Shown here one piece after another: positions 1 to 12,500 of a stretch of DNA of 12,500 nt (positions are counted from its first letter, which is position 1; every line of letters begins with the position of its first letter). The notes beneath the pieces are model-generated. The model was not told the DNA's origin and did no database searches. It was given only the letters and a program-made list of their open reading frames with translations. Source of the DNA: Botryococcus braunii (taxonomy: Eukaryota; Chlorophyta; Trebouxiophyceae); assembly GCA_002005505.1 (NCBI GenBank), contig KV908365.1:469187-481686 (forward strand), written 5' to 3'. Both the position numbers and the translations under genes were made by a program.

Positions 1-780
1 GCATGGCCGGAGGGATTGCGTCCTCAGAGAGCTTTACCCCTCAAACAGCCTGCAGCGGCTCCAGCCCTCAGAGAGATCAGGTCGGGGCTGGCAGCGTCTT
101 CTGTCCTGAGAGAGCTTACCTTAGGTGGCCTGATGCACTGCCGGAGGATCCTGCCCTCAGAGGGCTTACCCCTGGCGGCCTGCAGCGGCTCCGGTTCTCA
201 GAGAGCGTTTTCCCTCCGACAGCCTGCAGCGTCTCGCCAGCCCTCAGGCAGCCAGCTTGCTGCTGACATCATCAATACGCCTCCGCTGGAAGTTGGACTC
301 AAAAATGCGACCGCAGCATCTTGGAGTGGAACTGCTGCCGATTTGAATGAACCCACTTTCCATTTGAATAGTTTTAACTTTGGAATAGTTTTGCCTTGCT
401 CCTGGCGGCTTGCAGCCGTGTACCGTCCTCAGACAGCTGTACCTCACGCTGCCTGCTGCATTGCGGGACGATCATGTCGTCAGAGAGCTTAACCCCTGGC
501 AGCCAGCAGCACCCTCTGTGTTGAGAGAGCTGTACCTCTGGCGCCCTGCTGCATTGCCCGAGGATCCCTGTTCTCAGAGAGCTTACCTCGCGCGCCCTGC
601 TGCATTGCCCGAGGATCCCTGTTCTCAGAGAGCTTACCTCGCGCGGCCGGCTGCACTGCCGGAGAATCCTCTCAGTAAAGAGATCCCCCTTGGCGGCCAG
701 CAGAGTCTTCTCTTCTCAGACCGCGCTTCTCTCCAGCAGCCTGCGGAGTGTCTGGTCCTCAGACAGCTTGCCCTTGGCGG
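1..780. repeat. Degenerate ~44-bp minisatellite with one perfect 51-bp doublet
   Basis: The core CTCAGAGAGCTTACC recurs at about 23, 67, 106, 156, 197 and 243, then 429, 478, 520, 572, 625, 713 and 758, often followed by GGCGGCCTGC and GAGGATCC motifs. Spacing is 39-53 bp. A perfect 51-bp tandem pair lies at 541-591 and 592-642. Positions 265-405 look unrelated and interrupt the array. Long ORFs here reflect the GC-rich repeats, and I see no protein family in them. Confidence 0.85.
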
Positions 781-786
781 CATCTG

Positions 787-886
787 CGGTCCCCAGACAG
801 CATCTTCGGTCCCCAGGCAGCATCTCCGGTTCCCAGACAGCAACTCCGGTTCCCAGACAGCATCTCCGGTCGCAAGACAGCTTGCC
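787..886. repeat. 20-bp minisatellite, five units
   Basis: Units at 787, 807, 827, 847 and 867 with the consensus CGGTTCCCAGACAGCATCTC. The core CAGACAG resembles the CTCAGACAGC of the preceding 44-bp repeat, so this array may have grown out of part of that unit. Confidence 0.92.
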
Positions 887-1290
887 CCTGGCGGCTTGCT
901 TGAGGCCTCGGGATCCGTCAGGGGCTCATGTTTTTGGAATTTGACAGCTCATGATGGCCATGATCCCTTGACGGCACAGGCCTCCGAGAGGTCATCTGTG
1001 GGGGCCTGCTGGATGTCAAAGGATCCTGTTATTTTGGCATGGAGCTCGTCTCAGCGGCCTGCGGCGTTTAGATTTGAGGAAGGGGGATCTGCGGTCTTCA
1101 GATTTGCCAAGATTGCTCACCCCTTCGCAGTCTGCTGCATGTCTGGTCCTCACAGCTGCTGAGACAGTTGTTCCTTGGCGGTCTGCTGCGTCTGCGGTTT
1201 TCAGGGCCTTTTGTTAGAAACTGTTGGCCCTTGCTTGGTCCTGCATACTGAGGGGCGGTGTCTGCTGCGTGCACATTCCTTACACAGGCC

Positions 1291-1465
1291 TTATCCGTCA
1301 GGGTGGCAGGCCTTGTCCGCCATGTCGGCAGGCCGTATCCGCCAGGGTGGCAGGCCTTGTCCGCCACGTCGGCAGGCCGTATCCGCCAGGGTGGCAGGCC
1401 GTGTCCGCCACGTCGGCAGGCCCTATCCGCTGCGTTTGCAAAGCTTATCCTCCAGGTTTGCAGGC
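1291..1465. repeat. 22-bp minisatellite with alternating A/B units
   Basis: Eight 22-bp units. Odd units read TATCCGCCAGGGTGGCAGGC and even units TGTCCGCCACGTCGGCAGGC, or close variants, so the true period is 44 bp. The last two units (1423 and 1445) are decayed. Confidence 0.93.
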
Positions 1466-1717
1466 TTCAACCTGCCAGGGTACCAGGCCTTACCTGCCTC
1501 ATTATCCGCGTGCCGCTATGCATGACGGGACAACAAGCATGGAGAGGGTGTTCTTTGTGTCTCACGTTTGTTACTGGATTGGGGGCATATCCTTTCTTCC
1601 AAGGGGAGAGTTGTACACTTTCTTTCCCCCCTACCCAATCCCCTCCCCCCCTTTCCCGCTCCTCCCGAATCTGGGTTGCACAGCGCATCCTGTCACTGGC
1701 CAGGGGGAACCCCAGGG
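1466..1717. other. No gene seen; pyrimidine-rich stretch
   Basis: Contains TTTCTTTCCCCCCTACCC-type sequence at about 1620-1660. No recognisable coding or RNA feature. Confidence 0.5.
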
Positions 1718-1832
1718 GAACTCCAGCGAGGTCAAATTTCAGTCCGAAATTTGCCACGGTCGGTACCATCCCGACCCGAAAGGGAAGAATTTTGTGCCAA
1801 AAATTCACACAAGTTCGGCCTCGCTGGAGTTC
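1718..1832. repeat. 14-bp perfect inverted repeat with 87-nt spacer
   Basis: GAACTCCAGCGAGG (1718-1731) pairs with CCTCGCTGGAGTTC (1819-1832). The interior holds a smaller inverted pair, AAATTT...AAATTT (1734-1752), and a CGGTCGG-TACC-ATCCCGACC segment. The form is that of a small fold-back element or a structured RNA; neither is proven. Confidence 0.75.
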
Positions 1833-2105
1833 TCAAGATTACGAAAAACGTCACTCGGCTTTGTGCAACTGCCACGTGGTCAGCCTGTGGGGCACTTCAG
1901 GAAAGACTGAATATTGATTAATCGGGAGACGCCTTGCTTCTGACCTCAGTCTCTGGTTATCAGGAGCAGGATTGATTTTTTAGTGATGCAGGCAAGCTTG
2001 CTGATCTGTGTGTGGGATGCGGGCTCTTGAAGTGGCCCCTTAGGAGGCCTAGGCTGCTCTCTTACACACAGATGAGCAAAGCTTGTTCTTCTGATCATGA
2101 AGGAC

Positions 2106-2128
2106 TCTCTGTAGCACTGCTACAGAGA
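2106..2128. repeat. Perfect hairpin CTCTGTAGC-ACT-GCTACAGAG
   Basis: Ten-base stem (with the outer T-A pair) and a three-base loop. Further CAGAGATC and CTCTGTAG copies follow to about 2165, making a small nest of related inverted repeats. Confidence 0.85.
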
Positions 2129-3461
2129 TCTTTGCTAGATCTTCAGAGATCTCTGTAGAGCTACAGCAACACATTTCTTGTGAGAGCAGGGTAGAAAGAG
2201 AGTAGAATTGAGCGCGGTAATCATTTTTCTCGTCCCGCTTGTGCTGGGTGCACCGAGTCGTCCCCATTATTGTTCCTGTGGTTGGGTCGTTGACGTTTGT
2301 GGTGGTACAGGGGGTTGTACAACATGTCTGACTACAAGTCCTGTCACGTGACACCGTCACTGTGCACAGGGAACTGATCAGGGAACTTATGAGTAGTTTG
2401 CAGGCGCGAGGGGGCGAGCAAATATTGTGTTGCAGTTGGTCGGCTGTGTTGAGGACTCGATTATGCCTGTCACAAGCTTATAAAAGAGCTCAAGAGAAGC
2501 CACATCGATGTGCTTGCTCGTTTGGTGGGCTGTTTCATACATGTTAAAGACTGCCAAGAGCGGCAGATGAATCATCACCGAGGAGTTGTTTTCGTTCCGC
2601 ATACTCATGAGGCCTGGTTTATACCGTTGGCGATATCCAAATTTGCCAAATTTGCTAATGTCTTCTGATCATGACTCCTGAGGACTGCGTCAATTGCGGC
2701 TGAGCAATATCGGTTGCAAGCAATTTGGCCTGGTGCAGTGGCAAGACCTGAAGATTAATCATCCCAGCTGGGATGGTTGACCTACATTATTGGCTATAAT
2801 TACACCCCAACAACGTAGGTTATAACCAATTAGCTGGTGTTGATGTGCCACGTGGCTGCTCCCAGTCAGCGGTACAACCGTTGGTATAGGTGCACACATA
2901 GCATAGCATAGCATGCTCCTGGAACACGTGTTCAAGGCTCAGAGTCCCCGTTTGAATCTGAATCTAGCCTCCTCATGAAATTGACGGCAATTACATGTAG
3001 CACTTGGTCGTGTGTGCACTTGGTCTTTTAGCACGTTCTGTTTGCCTTGCGGCAGCCAGGGGTTGGTCAAACATTGGCGAAGTTCGTTGCATGCGTACTA
3101 TGCAGTAAAGCGTTTTGGACTTTCTTGGCCACTTGGCAAAGAAAGTTCTCAAGAGCGTTAAAAAATTAATGTCGTCCAGTCTGCCGTGAGGCAGCATGCA
3201 GCGCATACATTTGTGGACGCTGGCTTGCGTTCAGTTAAATTGTTGCAGTCTTCATGGCCTTCTGTGCCAATTTAAATTGCAGTTGTCAAAATTGATTTGA
3301 CGGACCCTTGAAGCTGATACTGCATCTCGTGCTCGTGGGAGTGGCATGTGTCTTGCTCTGTTCACGTGCTCACGTGGCAAACGTGGTAGGAAAGACGAGA
3401 GAGGGGTTGAAATGTGAATGTGGCCGTTTACAGTGTCTTAGAGGAACACGGTAGGTTCCAA
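2129..3461. other. Intergenic, no gene supported
   Basis: Holds a perfect 16-bp palindrome CATCCCAGCTGGGATG (2760-2775), an imperfect inverted pair TTGGCTATAA / TTATAACCAA just to its right, a short ATAGC repeat near 2896, and a TATAAAAG at 2479 with no gene downstream. I see no exon or RNA gene. Confidence 0.5.
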
Positions 3462-3770
3462 TTCTAATTAAGGACTGCTTCTAAATTAGAAGTTCTAAGC
3501 TTGTTCCCAGCCCAGGTGTTCCTAATTAGGCAATCCAAGGTAAGGTTGTTCCCAATTCATGGGAACCCTGGCCAGGTGATCCTGATTAGGTAATGCTGAT
3601 AAGGTTGTTCCCAACCTAGGTGATCCGAATTAGGTGATCCTTGTAATTGCCTTATAAGGCTGTTCCTAGCTGATCCTTATAAGGTTATTACGTATAAGGT
3701 TATAACCTTACGTATAAGGGTATACCTTATAATTTTTAGGTATACCAACCCAGCTGGGAGATACCCCCGT
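3462..3770. repeat. AT-rich direct and inverted repeat block
   Basis: AGGTGTTCCTAATTAGG, AGGTGATCCTGATTAGG and AGGTGATCCGAATTAGG recur at about 3516, 3575 and 3617. They alternate with AAGGTTGTTCCCA and later CCTTATAAGG motifs. Inverted elements: TTCTAATT/AATTAGAA (3462-3469, 3484-3491), GTTCCCA/TGGGAAC (3548-3554, 3560-3566), a perfect 16-bp palindrome (3695-3710) and GGTATACC twice near the right end. Confidence 0.82.
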
Positions 3771-5540
3771 GTGTTGAAGGAGCGTACATGTAAATGTAAT
3801 TTCGTCAGCTTTTGAATGTTCAGGCAATTTGTAGCCGTAAAGCAATGTTTACTGATTCATTTATGAGTAGCAAGGTTTATACGTCTAGCCTCTTCAGCCG
3901 AGAAACTCTCTGCCGGTTGGAGCTTGAAAACTTCAACAATTGACGTCACGAATTCGGGTTCCCGGAGTCAATTCTATCTCTAGCACAAAGGGACACTCGT
4001 TGCTCACGCGCCCCTGTGTTTCATTGCTCAAGCAGCGTATCCTGATTGACAAGAATGTTCTTACGTAAAGAACTCTAAAGTTAAAGGCGCATGGAGTGGA
4101 TCTGAGGGCTCCAGTGCCTCTTCAATCCATTCATCAAGCAAGGTGCGCCTTCATATTAACGCGCATCATATATGTGATTGTATAAGTGATGATATCACTG
4201 GTATCATGCACAGTGATGCGCTGAAAGTCTCTGGCTTCGGGCTGTGCACTTTGCCATTGCAAGGCAAAATATCGATGTAAATCCCTTGATATCAATCCTT
4301 TAATCAAGATTTTACCATTGTACACCGTCACAAACCGTGGCTGAGATGGCTCACGAATGGTTCTTCACACATTAATGAGGCCTCTTGCATGCCTGATCTT
4401 CTGGCAGTCTGGCCTTCGCAGGAAGAATTCTGCAATGTCCGAGATGCGGTGCGCAACATCCAAACGCAATATGCAAGTTGTTCAATGTCCAGATTTTAGT
4501 GTCAGGTCCGTAGTTTGCAATTCTCAATGGGCATCTGCAGGAGGAAGAAGAAGTTTTGTTTTCTCTCAGATCAATCTTGATGACAAGACTCTGCGACGGT
4601 TGCAGTTGAACCCCTCATTGTGTCCAACACATCGTTGTTGCAATTGTTGCTTACGAGAGAGGGAGATCTCTGCCTAGAGTGTCGTCCACTGTAGGAGATT
4701 TCTAGCCACGATTGCCCCTGAAGCCTCGCAGCCTTAATCGATTAAGGATATCCTGTGGTATTTCATTTTGGGTACTGCTTGAAAATGCCCTTGTACCACA
4801 TGATGTTCCGTTCATATCGTACAGTGGTTGGTGGCAATGAGGCTGGACGGTGTGACGACCTGTGTTTCATGTACACAACATGTGTTTCATGCACACCACA
4901 CGTCCATGAAAGAGATGCCTCCAAGGCTCGGAACCCCCCAGGGTTCAGGATGACCCAAAACAGCGCGTTTTGGTGTGGCAAGAACATCTCAAGTGGCTTT
5001 GGTCTAGCTTCATTTCCACTGTCTCTGTTGGGAGGCGCACACAATAGCCGTGGGCAGGTGTACTTGTATGTGTACATGTGCCACATGCATGTGACACGTG
5101 TGGCCCTGCCCTTGAGCTTGGGAGGCTTACTCTTGCTTCTGAGGTTCTTTCCTGATGTGCAATACCGATAGCGATGTTGTACATGGTATATGCCCATGGG
5201 TCCCATCTACGGCAGGGAGTTGCTTTCGAATCCCTGCCTCAGGAACTCCATCCGGAAGGTTACGTGTTGAGCTGGATTCGCACTGTGGTAACTGTTGTGG
5301 AATGCGATCAAGATTCGTCGGAGTGGAAATTCCATTCTTAAATCTTAGATTATAGCATCGACGAGCTTGTGATCATGAGCAGAGAAAATTTTGAGTCAAG
5401 GGCATTGACCATTCTAGTGGGCAATGAATGGATTTGAAACCAAGGATGATCACAGTAGTAACCAAGTGGCCACCAAAAGTGTGTAACTCGATTCCTCCTT
5501 TCTCGGGATTGAAGTTGGACAAAAACTCACGGATCTCTTC
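3771..5540. other. Intergenic, no gene supported; scattered palindromes
   Basis: Inverted pairs seen: AATTGAC/GTCAATT (3938-3944, 3967-3973), GCGCATCA/TGATGCGC (4161-4168, 4214-4221) enclosing AGTGAT/ATCACT (4185-4199), palindrome CCTTAATCGATTAAGG (4732-4747), GGCAGGGA/TCCCTGCC (5211-5218, 5231-5238). A TGTGTTTCATG direct repeat lies at about 4861 and 4881. ORFs here show no family features. Confidence 0.5.
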
Positions 5541-5833
5541 GTCTATAAATATAGACAAATACTTGGCCTTTATGTAAAGGCCAAGTAAAGCATCTGCCTG
5601 TACATGCGTCCGGTATGCTTGACACAGACATGTGGCCGGACGTGAACGTTACTTGTAAGCTACATAACAAGTAACGTTACCTGTTATGGAGCTGTACCAT
5701 ATAAGGCCTTTATAGGGTGCAGCCCTAGGGCCTTTGGCTGCAATTGTGCCTGCTGTGTACCGTAAAGTACGGGCAATGGACGCAGTTTCTAACGTTGGAG
5801 CCCTAGCTAGTTGTGTGCCCTAGCTAATTAGCT
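5541..5833. repeat. Cluster of seven hairpins/palindromes
   Basis: In 293 bp: GTCTAT/ATAGAC (5541-5556); a 12-bp stem with a 2-nt loop, ACTTGGCCTTTA/TAAAGGCCAAGT (5561-5586); CGTCCGG/CCGGACG (5607-5642); a 12-bp stem with a 10-nt loop, AACGTTACTTGT/ACAAGTAACGTT (5645-5678); TGCAGCC/GGCTGCA (5718-5742) with GCCCTAGGGC inside; CCGTA/TACGG (5760-5772); AGCTAATTAGCT (5822-5833). The stems differ in sequence, so this is not one element duplicated. Confidence 0.85.
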
Positions 5834-7294
5834 TATAAGGGACATCAAGCAAAAATAGCTAGACTGCACGTGTCTCAGACGTACAAGTACCGCTTCCCCT
5901 GTGACGTACAATGCTATAGGTAACACAGAGACCACTCTGAAGGCCATTTTCACCAAATTCTCTATAATAACTTACAGAAAATTCTATGAGTTACTTATGG
6001 GAAAATGCATGTAGCCACCAACATTCCGCATGTGCCTGTAAAAGCAACACGGAATGCACGTGTGCCGGGTCATGCACACGTTACATTTTTTCTGATACGT
6101 GTTTGTGCCCTGATCCAGGAAAGCACTCCAACCGCTTGGGTTGGCATTTCGCTCTGTATGCAGGCTTGAAGTACACGATCCCGACTTGTGCAGGATCTTG
6201 ATCTCGCTGGCCCCTCCAGACTGCTCAAAAGAAGCCAAAAACATGAAAGAAAGTTGCCGCTGCGCACAACCAATGCAGCCCCATCCCCGTTTTCACATCC
6301 CAAACACGTGTCTTCCCAAATGTACATGCATAGTTGGAAAATGAAAATCCTTCTAATTAGAATGCTTGGCCTCCAACAATTACGTATCCACCTTGTTGAC
6401 ATATATGTGCATGCATGGTTGTGTCCAGAACACCAAGACGGACAAGGAGGGGCGCAGGGCGGTTTAAACTGGGCTGTTTAAACTAATTTTTATTTTGTCT
6501 TCTAGTTAGCCCTTAAAAGAGGGGCTTTCCCACCACCAGTCTTCATCTTCCTGCTGATGTACGCTGTTGCACTCCTGAGAGCTGGCTCTTCTGGCCCCAA
6601 GTGTGCACAGGCCCCACGAGGCCACGTGACACACGCAAGCGCCCGCAGTTGCAGTCGTTAAAGCTGGCGCCACGGCCCCGACTTGGGGGTACAATGAGAG
6701 ACACGGGCACAGCACTGTCGCGCACACCTGCGGAGAGCTGGCTCTACTGGCTCTGCGTCCGCTCTGTCAGAGACACAGCTGAGCACCTCTAGGGGCGCTA
6801 AAACGAGAGGAAGATAGTCAAAACTTGCACAACAACATGCAGGCCCCTCAACTTGATCGATAGCCCTCCCATGAGCGGGCAAGCGAAGGTCTAGCCTGCA
6901 GCGCAAATCACGTTTATATTAATACACCGTGCTGGTTCTTCGACGGGCTTCCTCGCACAGATGGCTCTCTGGGTTCTCCGCAGGAAACCTCGTCTCCCTA
7001 GCTAGGGAAAATTCCACCTCGTTCAAACCTCGTCACCAGAAAGCTCGGCTTTCAGACATGTCATTTCGCAACGCCACATTTAGATGGCATGCCAGGGGGA
7101 CGGGAGCGTCCTGACTGTGAGATGACTCTTTCGGCTATTCTCCTTTATGCGATGTCCCCACCACTACACATGGCTTTGCAGTTACTCAATGCTGGAGCTG
7201 GATGGTGCGGGTGGACCGGCACTTTGAGCGGCTGTTGTACTGAAGCACTCGCATAACACCCGTCAAAAGTAACCGCCGTCGTCTTCTTCTTCAA
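5834..7294. other. Intergenic, no gene supported
   Basis: Only short features seen: palindrome TTCTAATTAGAA (6351-6362, same core as the pair at 3462-3491), a GTTTAAACT direct repeat 14 bp apart (6462 and 6476), and AAACCTCGTC twice (about 6986 and 7025). ORFs overlap on both strands without family resemblance. Confidence 0.5.
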
Positions 7295-7467
7295 GGACGG
7301 CGTCGCTCCCCAAAAAGCAGTGCAGCACGATGTCGCTCCCCAAAAGCAGTACAGAGCAATGTCGCTCCCCAAAAACAGTACAGGACGATGTCGCTCCCCA
7401 AAAGCAGTACAGGACGATGTCGCTTCACAAAACAATACAGGATGATGTCCCTCCAAAAAGCAGTACA
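7295..7467. repeat. 29-bp minisatellite, six units
   Basis: Units begin at 7295, 7325, 7354, 7383, 7412 and 7440, with lengths of 28-30 bp. The core is ACGATGTCGCTCCCCAAAAG followed by CAGTACAG. The central four units are best preserved and the last two have single-base losses. There are no unique spacers. It ends 20 bp before copy III of the exon D repeat. Confidence 0.93.
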
Positions 7468-7486
7468 GGTCGATTCTTTTGCCGAT

Positions 7487-7585
7487 CGATCGACAGCGCC
7501 CACGCTTGTATCAATGACATTGCGTGAGGCGGCCACGGAGGACGGCTGGGGGGAGGAGCGCGTCTCGGACCCGATGGACTTCCTT
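7487..7585. repeat. Copy III of the exon D 3'-end segment
   Basis: GACATTGCGTGAGG at 7515 lies 108 bp left of copy II. More diverged than copy II (GGAGGACGG, GCGTCTCGGACCCGATGG, CTTCCTT). Directly adjacent to copy II, which indicates an original tandem unit of about 108 bp. Confidence 0.7.
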
Positions 7586-7593
7586 ACGCCAAT

Positions 7594-7693
7594 CAACTGA
7601 CATCGCCCCCGCTTACAGCATTGACATTGCAGAAGCCCGCCGAGGAGGGCAGGGGGGCAGCGGAGGCGTGTCGGACGTGACGGGCTTCTTTTT
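7594..7693. repeat. Copy II of the exon D 3'-end segment
   Basis: GACATTGC at 7623-7630 lies 154 bp left of its counterpart in the gene. It keeps the frame of KKPV-x-S-x-TPPLPP on the minus strand, then is shifted by a one-base deletion. It lies downstream of the real stop codon, so it is non-coding in the present gene. Confidence 0.75.
7613..7617 (-). promoter_or_regulatory. Candidate TGTAA poly(A) signal
   Basis: Minus-strand TGTAA about 150 nt after the stop codon. TGTAA is the usual signal in chlorophyte green algae. No AATAAA is seen near the stop on this strand. Weak on its own, since a 5-mer occurs often by chance. Confidence 0.22.
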
Positions 7694-7744
7694 ACTGATT
7701 AGTTAATTATTTACTGATAAATTAATATGTTGTTAATTTAGCGC
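7694..7744. other. AT-rich insert between repeat copies
   Basis: About 51 bp, nearly all A/T, containing the short direct repeat TTTACTGAT (7691 and 7709). It separates copies I and II and has no counterpart between II and III, so it was probably inserted after the duplications or lost from the other interval. Confidence 0.5.
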
Positions 7745-7766
7745 TTTAATTGACAGCCCCTTCGTA

Positions 7767-12037
<4,271 letters not shown>

Positions 12038-12500
12038 CTGGCCACATCCCCGCCCCCCTTCCCGCTTATTAGCTTCTGCTAAACCCTGACCCTAGACCCT
12101 AATCAGCTTCTGCCCTAAGCTTCTCCACATGGGGATGGCGAGGGGCGCACAAACATGTCCTTTGCATGGCTCTAGGAGATTTGGACTCTGGTGTGGCCTT
12201 GGCAGTACACATGTGATTAAAGCAGTACATGCCCCACCTATTTTCGCACAGGAGAACTCAGACATGACTGGATGCTTCAGTGAAGGGTGATGGTACGACT
12301 AAAGACGATAAAGCCGGACTTAGGCGCCATGTGTCTTCCCAAACTGTCTTTCTAGTTGCTTGATTTGAGTGCATATGTGTCAGTTGGCATGCGTTCCCAA
12401 TCAATATTTGGCTCTGATTGTATTTGAAGGCTGACATGTAACCAGACGGAAGAAACAAGCAAAGCCCATGGCATCTAGGGCTACAACTGTGTTCCTTGAT
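12038..12500 (-). other. Probable upstream intron of the SYLF gene
   Basis: I read the minus strand through here and found no SYLF N-terminal sequence, so the preceding exon probably lies beyond 12500. Near the exon there is a GCTAATAA branch-point-like sequence and a patch of CCCTAAA-like words (12080-12105) with AGCTTCTG repeated at 12071 and 12104. Confidence 0.45.

Noticed and set aside
410..1162. 250-residue plus-strand ORF with a 17-residue repeat
   Set aside because: The repeat comes from the 51-bp DNA doublet, which keeps any frame open. Competing ORFs exist in other frames, the composition follows the minisatellite, and no protein family is recognisable.
2479..2486. TATA box TATAAAAG on the plus strand
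   Set aside because: No supported gene follows within the next 3 kb, and a single short match in AT-mixed DNA is expected by chance.
4755..5206. Overlapping 138- and 147-residue ORFs on opposite strands
   Set aside because: No domain, signal or repeat pattern supports either, and their overlap and composition look like chance open frames.
5205..5245. tRNA-like T-arm (TTCGAATCC)
   Set aside because: The stem around it is an 8-bp hairpin with a 12-nt loop. No acceptor stem, D-arm or anticodon arm can be drawn at the right distances.
7295..7467. CRISPR-like array (29-bp periodic repeat)
   Set aside because: The units are contiguous with no unique spacers, in a eukaryotic context. It is a minisatellite.
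12258..12458. 66-residue minus ORF as the preceding SYLF exon
   Set aside because: Its sequence lacks the expected SYLF N-terminal pattern (helix then LxxAKGxAxLTV), and no splice site in phase with exon A was found.

Overview
This window looks like nuclear DNA of a eukaryote, probably a large-genome single-celled alga or similar protist. The evidence is GT-AG introns of about 1.1-1.4 kb, small exons (82-259 nt), very long microsatellites, many minisatellites, and no prokaryotic gene packing. The species cannot be fixed from the sequence. A green-algal affinity is only a guess, resting on a weak TGTAA-type poly(A) candidate and the general texture.

The one gene I can support lies on the minus strand at the right-hand end (about 12037 down to 7767). 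Four exons can be joined by eye: A 11890-12037, B 10603-10797, C 9112-9193 and D 7767-8025. Their splice phases agree at all three junctions, and together they encode the 227-residue C-terminal part of a SYLF (Ysc84/SH3YL1-type lipid-binding) domain protein with a basic, proline-rich tail. The 5' part of the gene lies beyond the right edge of the window. No single ORF shows this gene, because each exon is buried in repeat-rich intron.

The introns carry most of the simple-sequence DNA. Intron A-B holds degenerate 24/47-bp repeats, a GGA tract and a 31-bp duplication. Intron B-C holds a 31-bp triplet array and a (GA)n(GT)n compound tract. Intron C-D holds a 138-bp (CA)n, a (CG)10(TG)41 tract and about 200 bp of almost pure C, which reads as G in the pre-mRNA. 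Several tracts are complementary to one another within or across introns, so large RNA duplexes around exon C are possible.

Directly downstream of the gene (7487-7766) the last ~100 bp of exon D and its 3' flank occur as two further diverged copies, next to a 29-bp, six-unit array (7295-7467). The left 7.3 kb has no gene I can support. It contains a degenerate ~44-bp minisatellite (1-780), a 20-bp array (787-886), a 22-bp alternating array (1291-1465), a 14-bp inverted-repeat pair (1718-1832), an AT-rich direct/inverted repeat block (3462-3770), a dense cluster of hairpins (5541-5833) and scattered perfect 12-16-bp palindromes.
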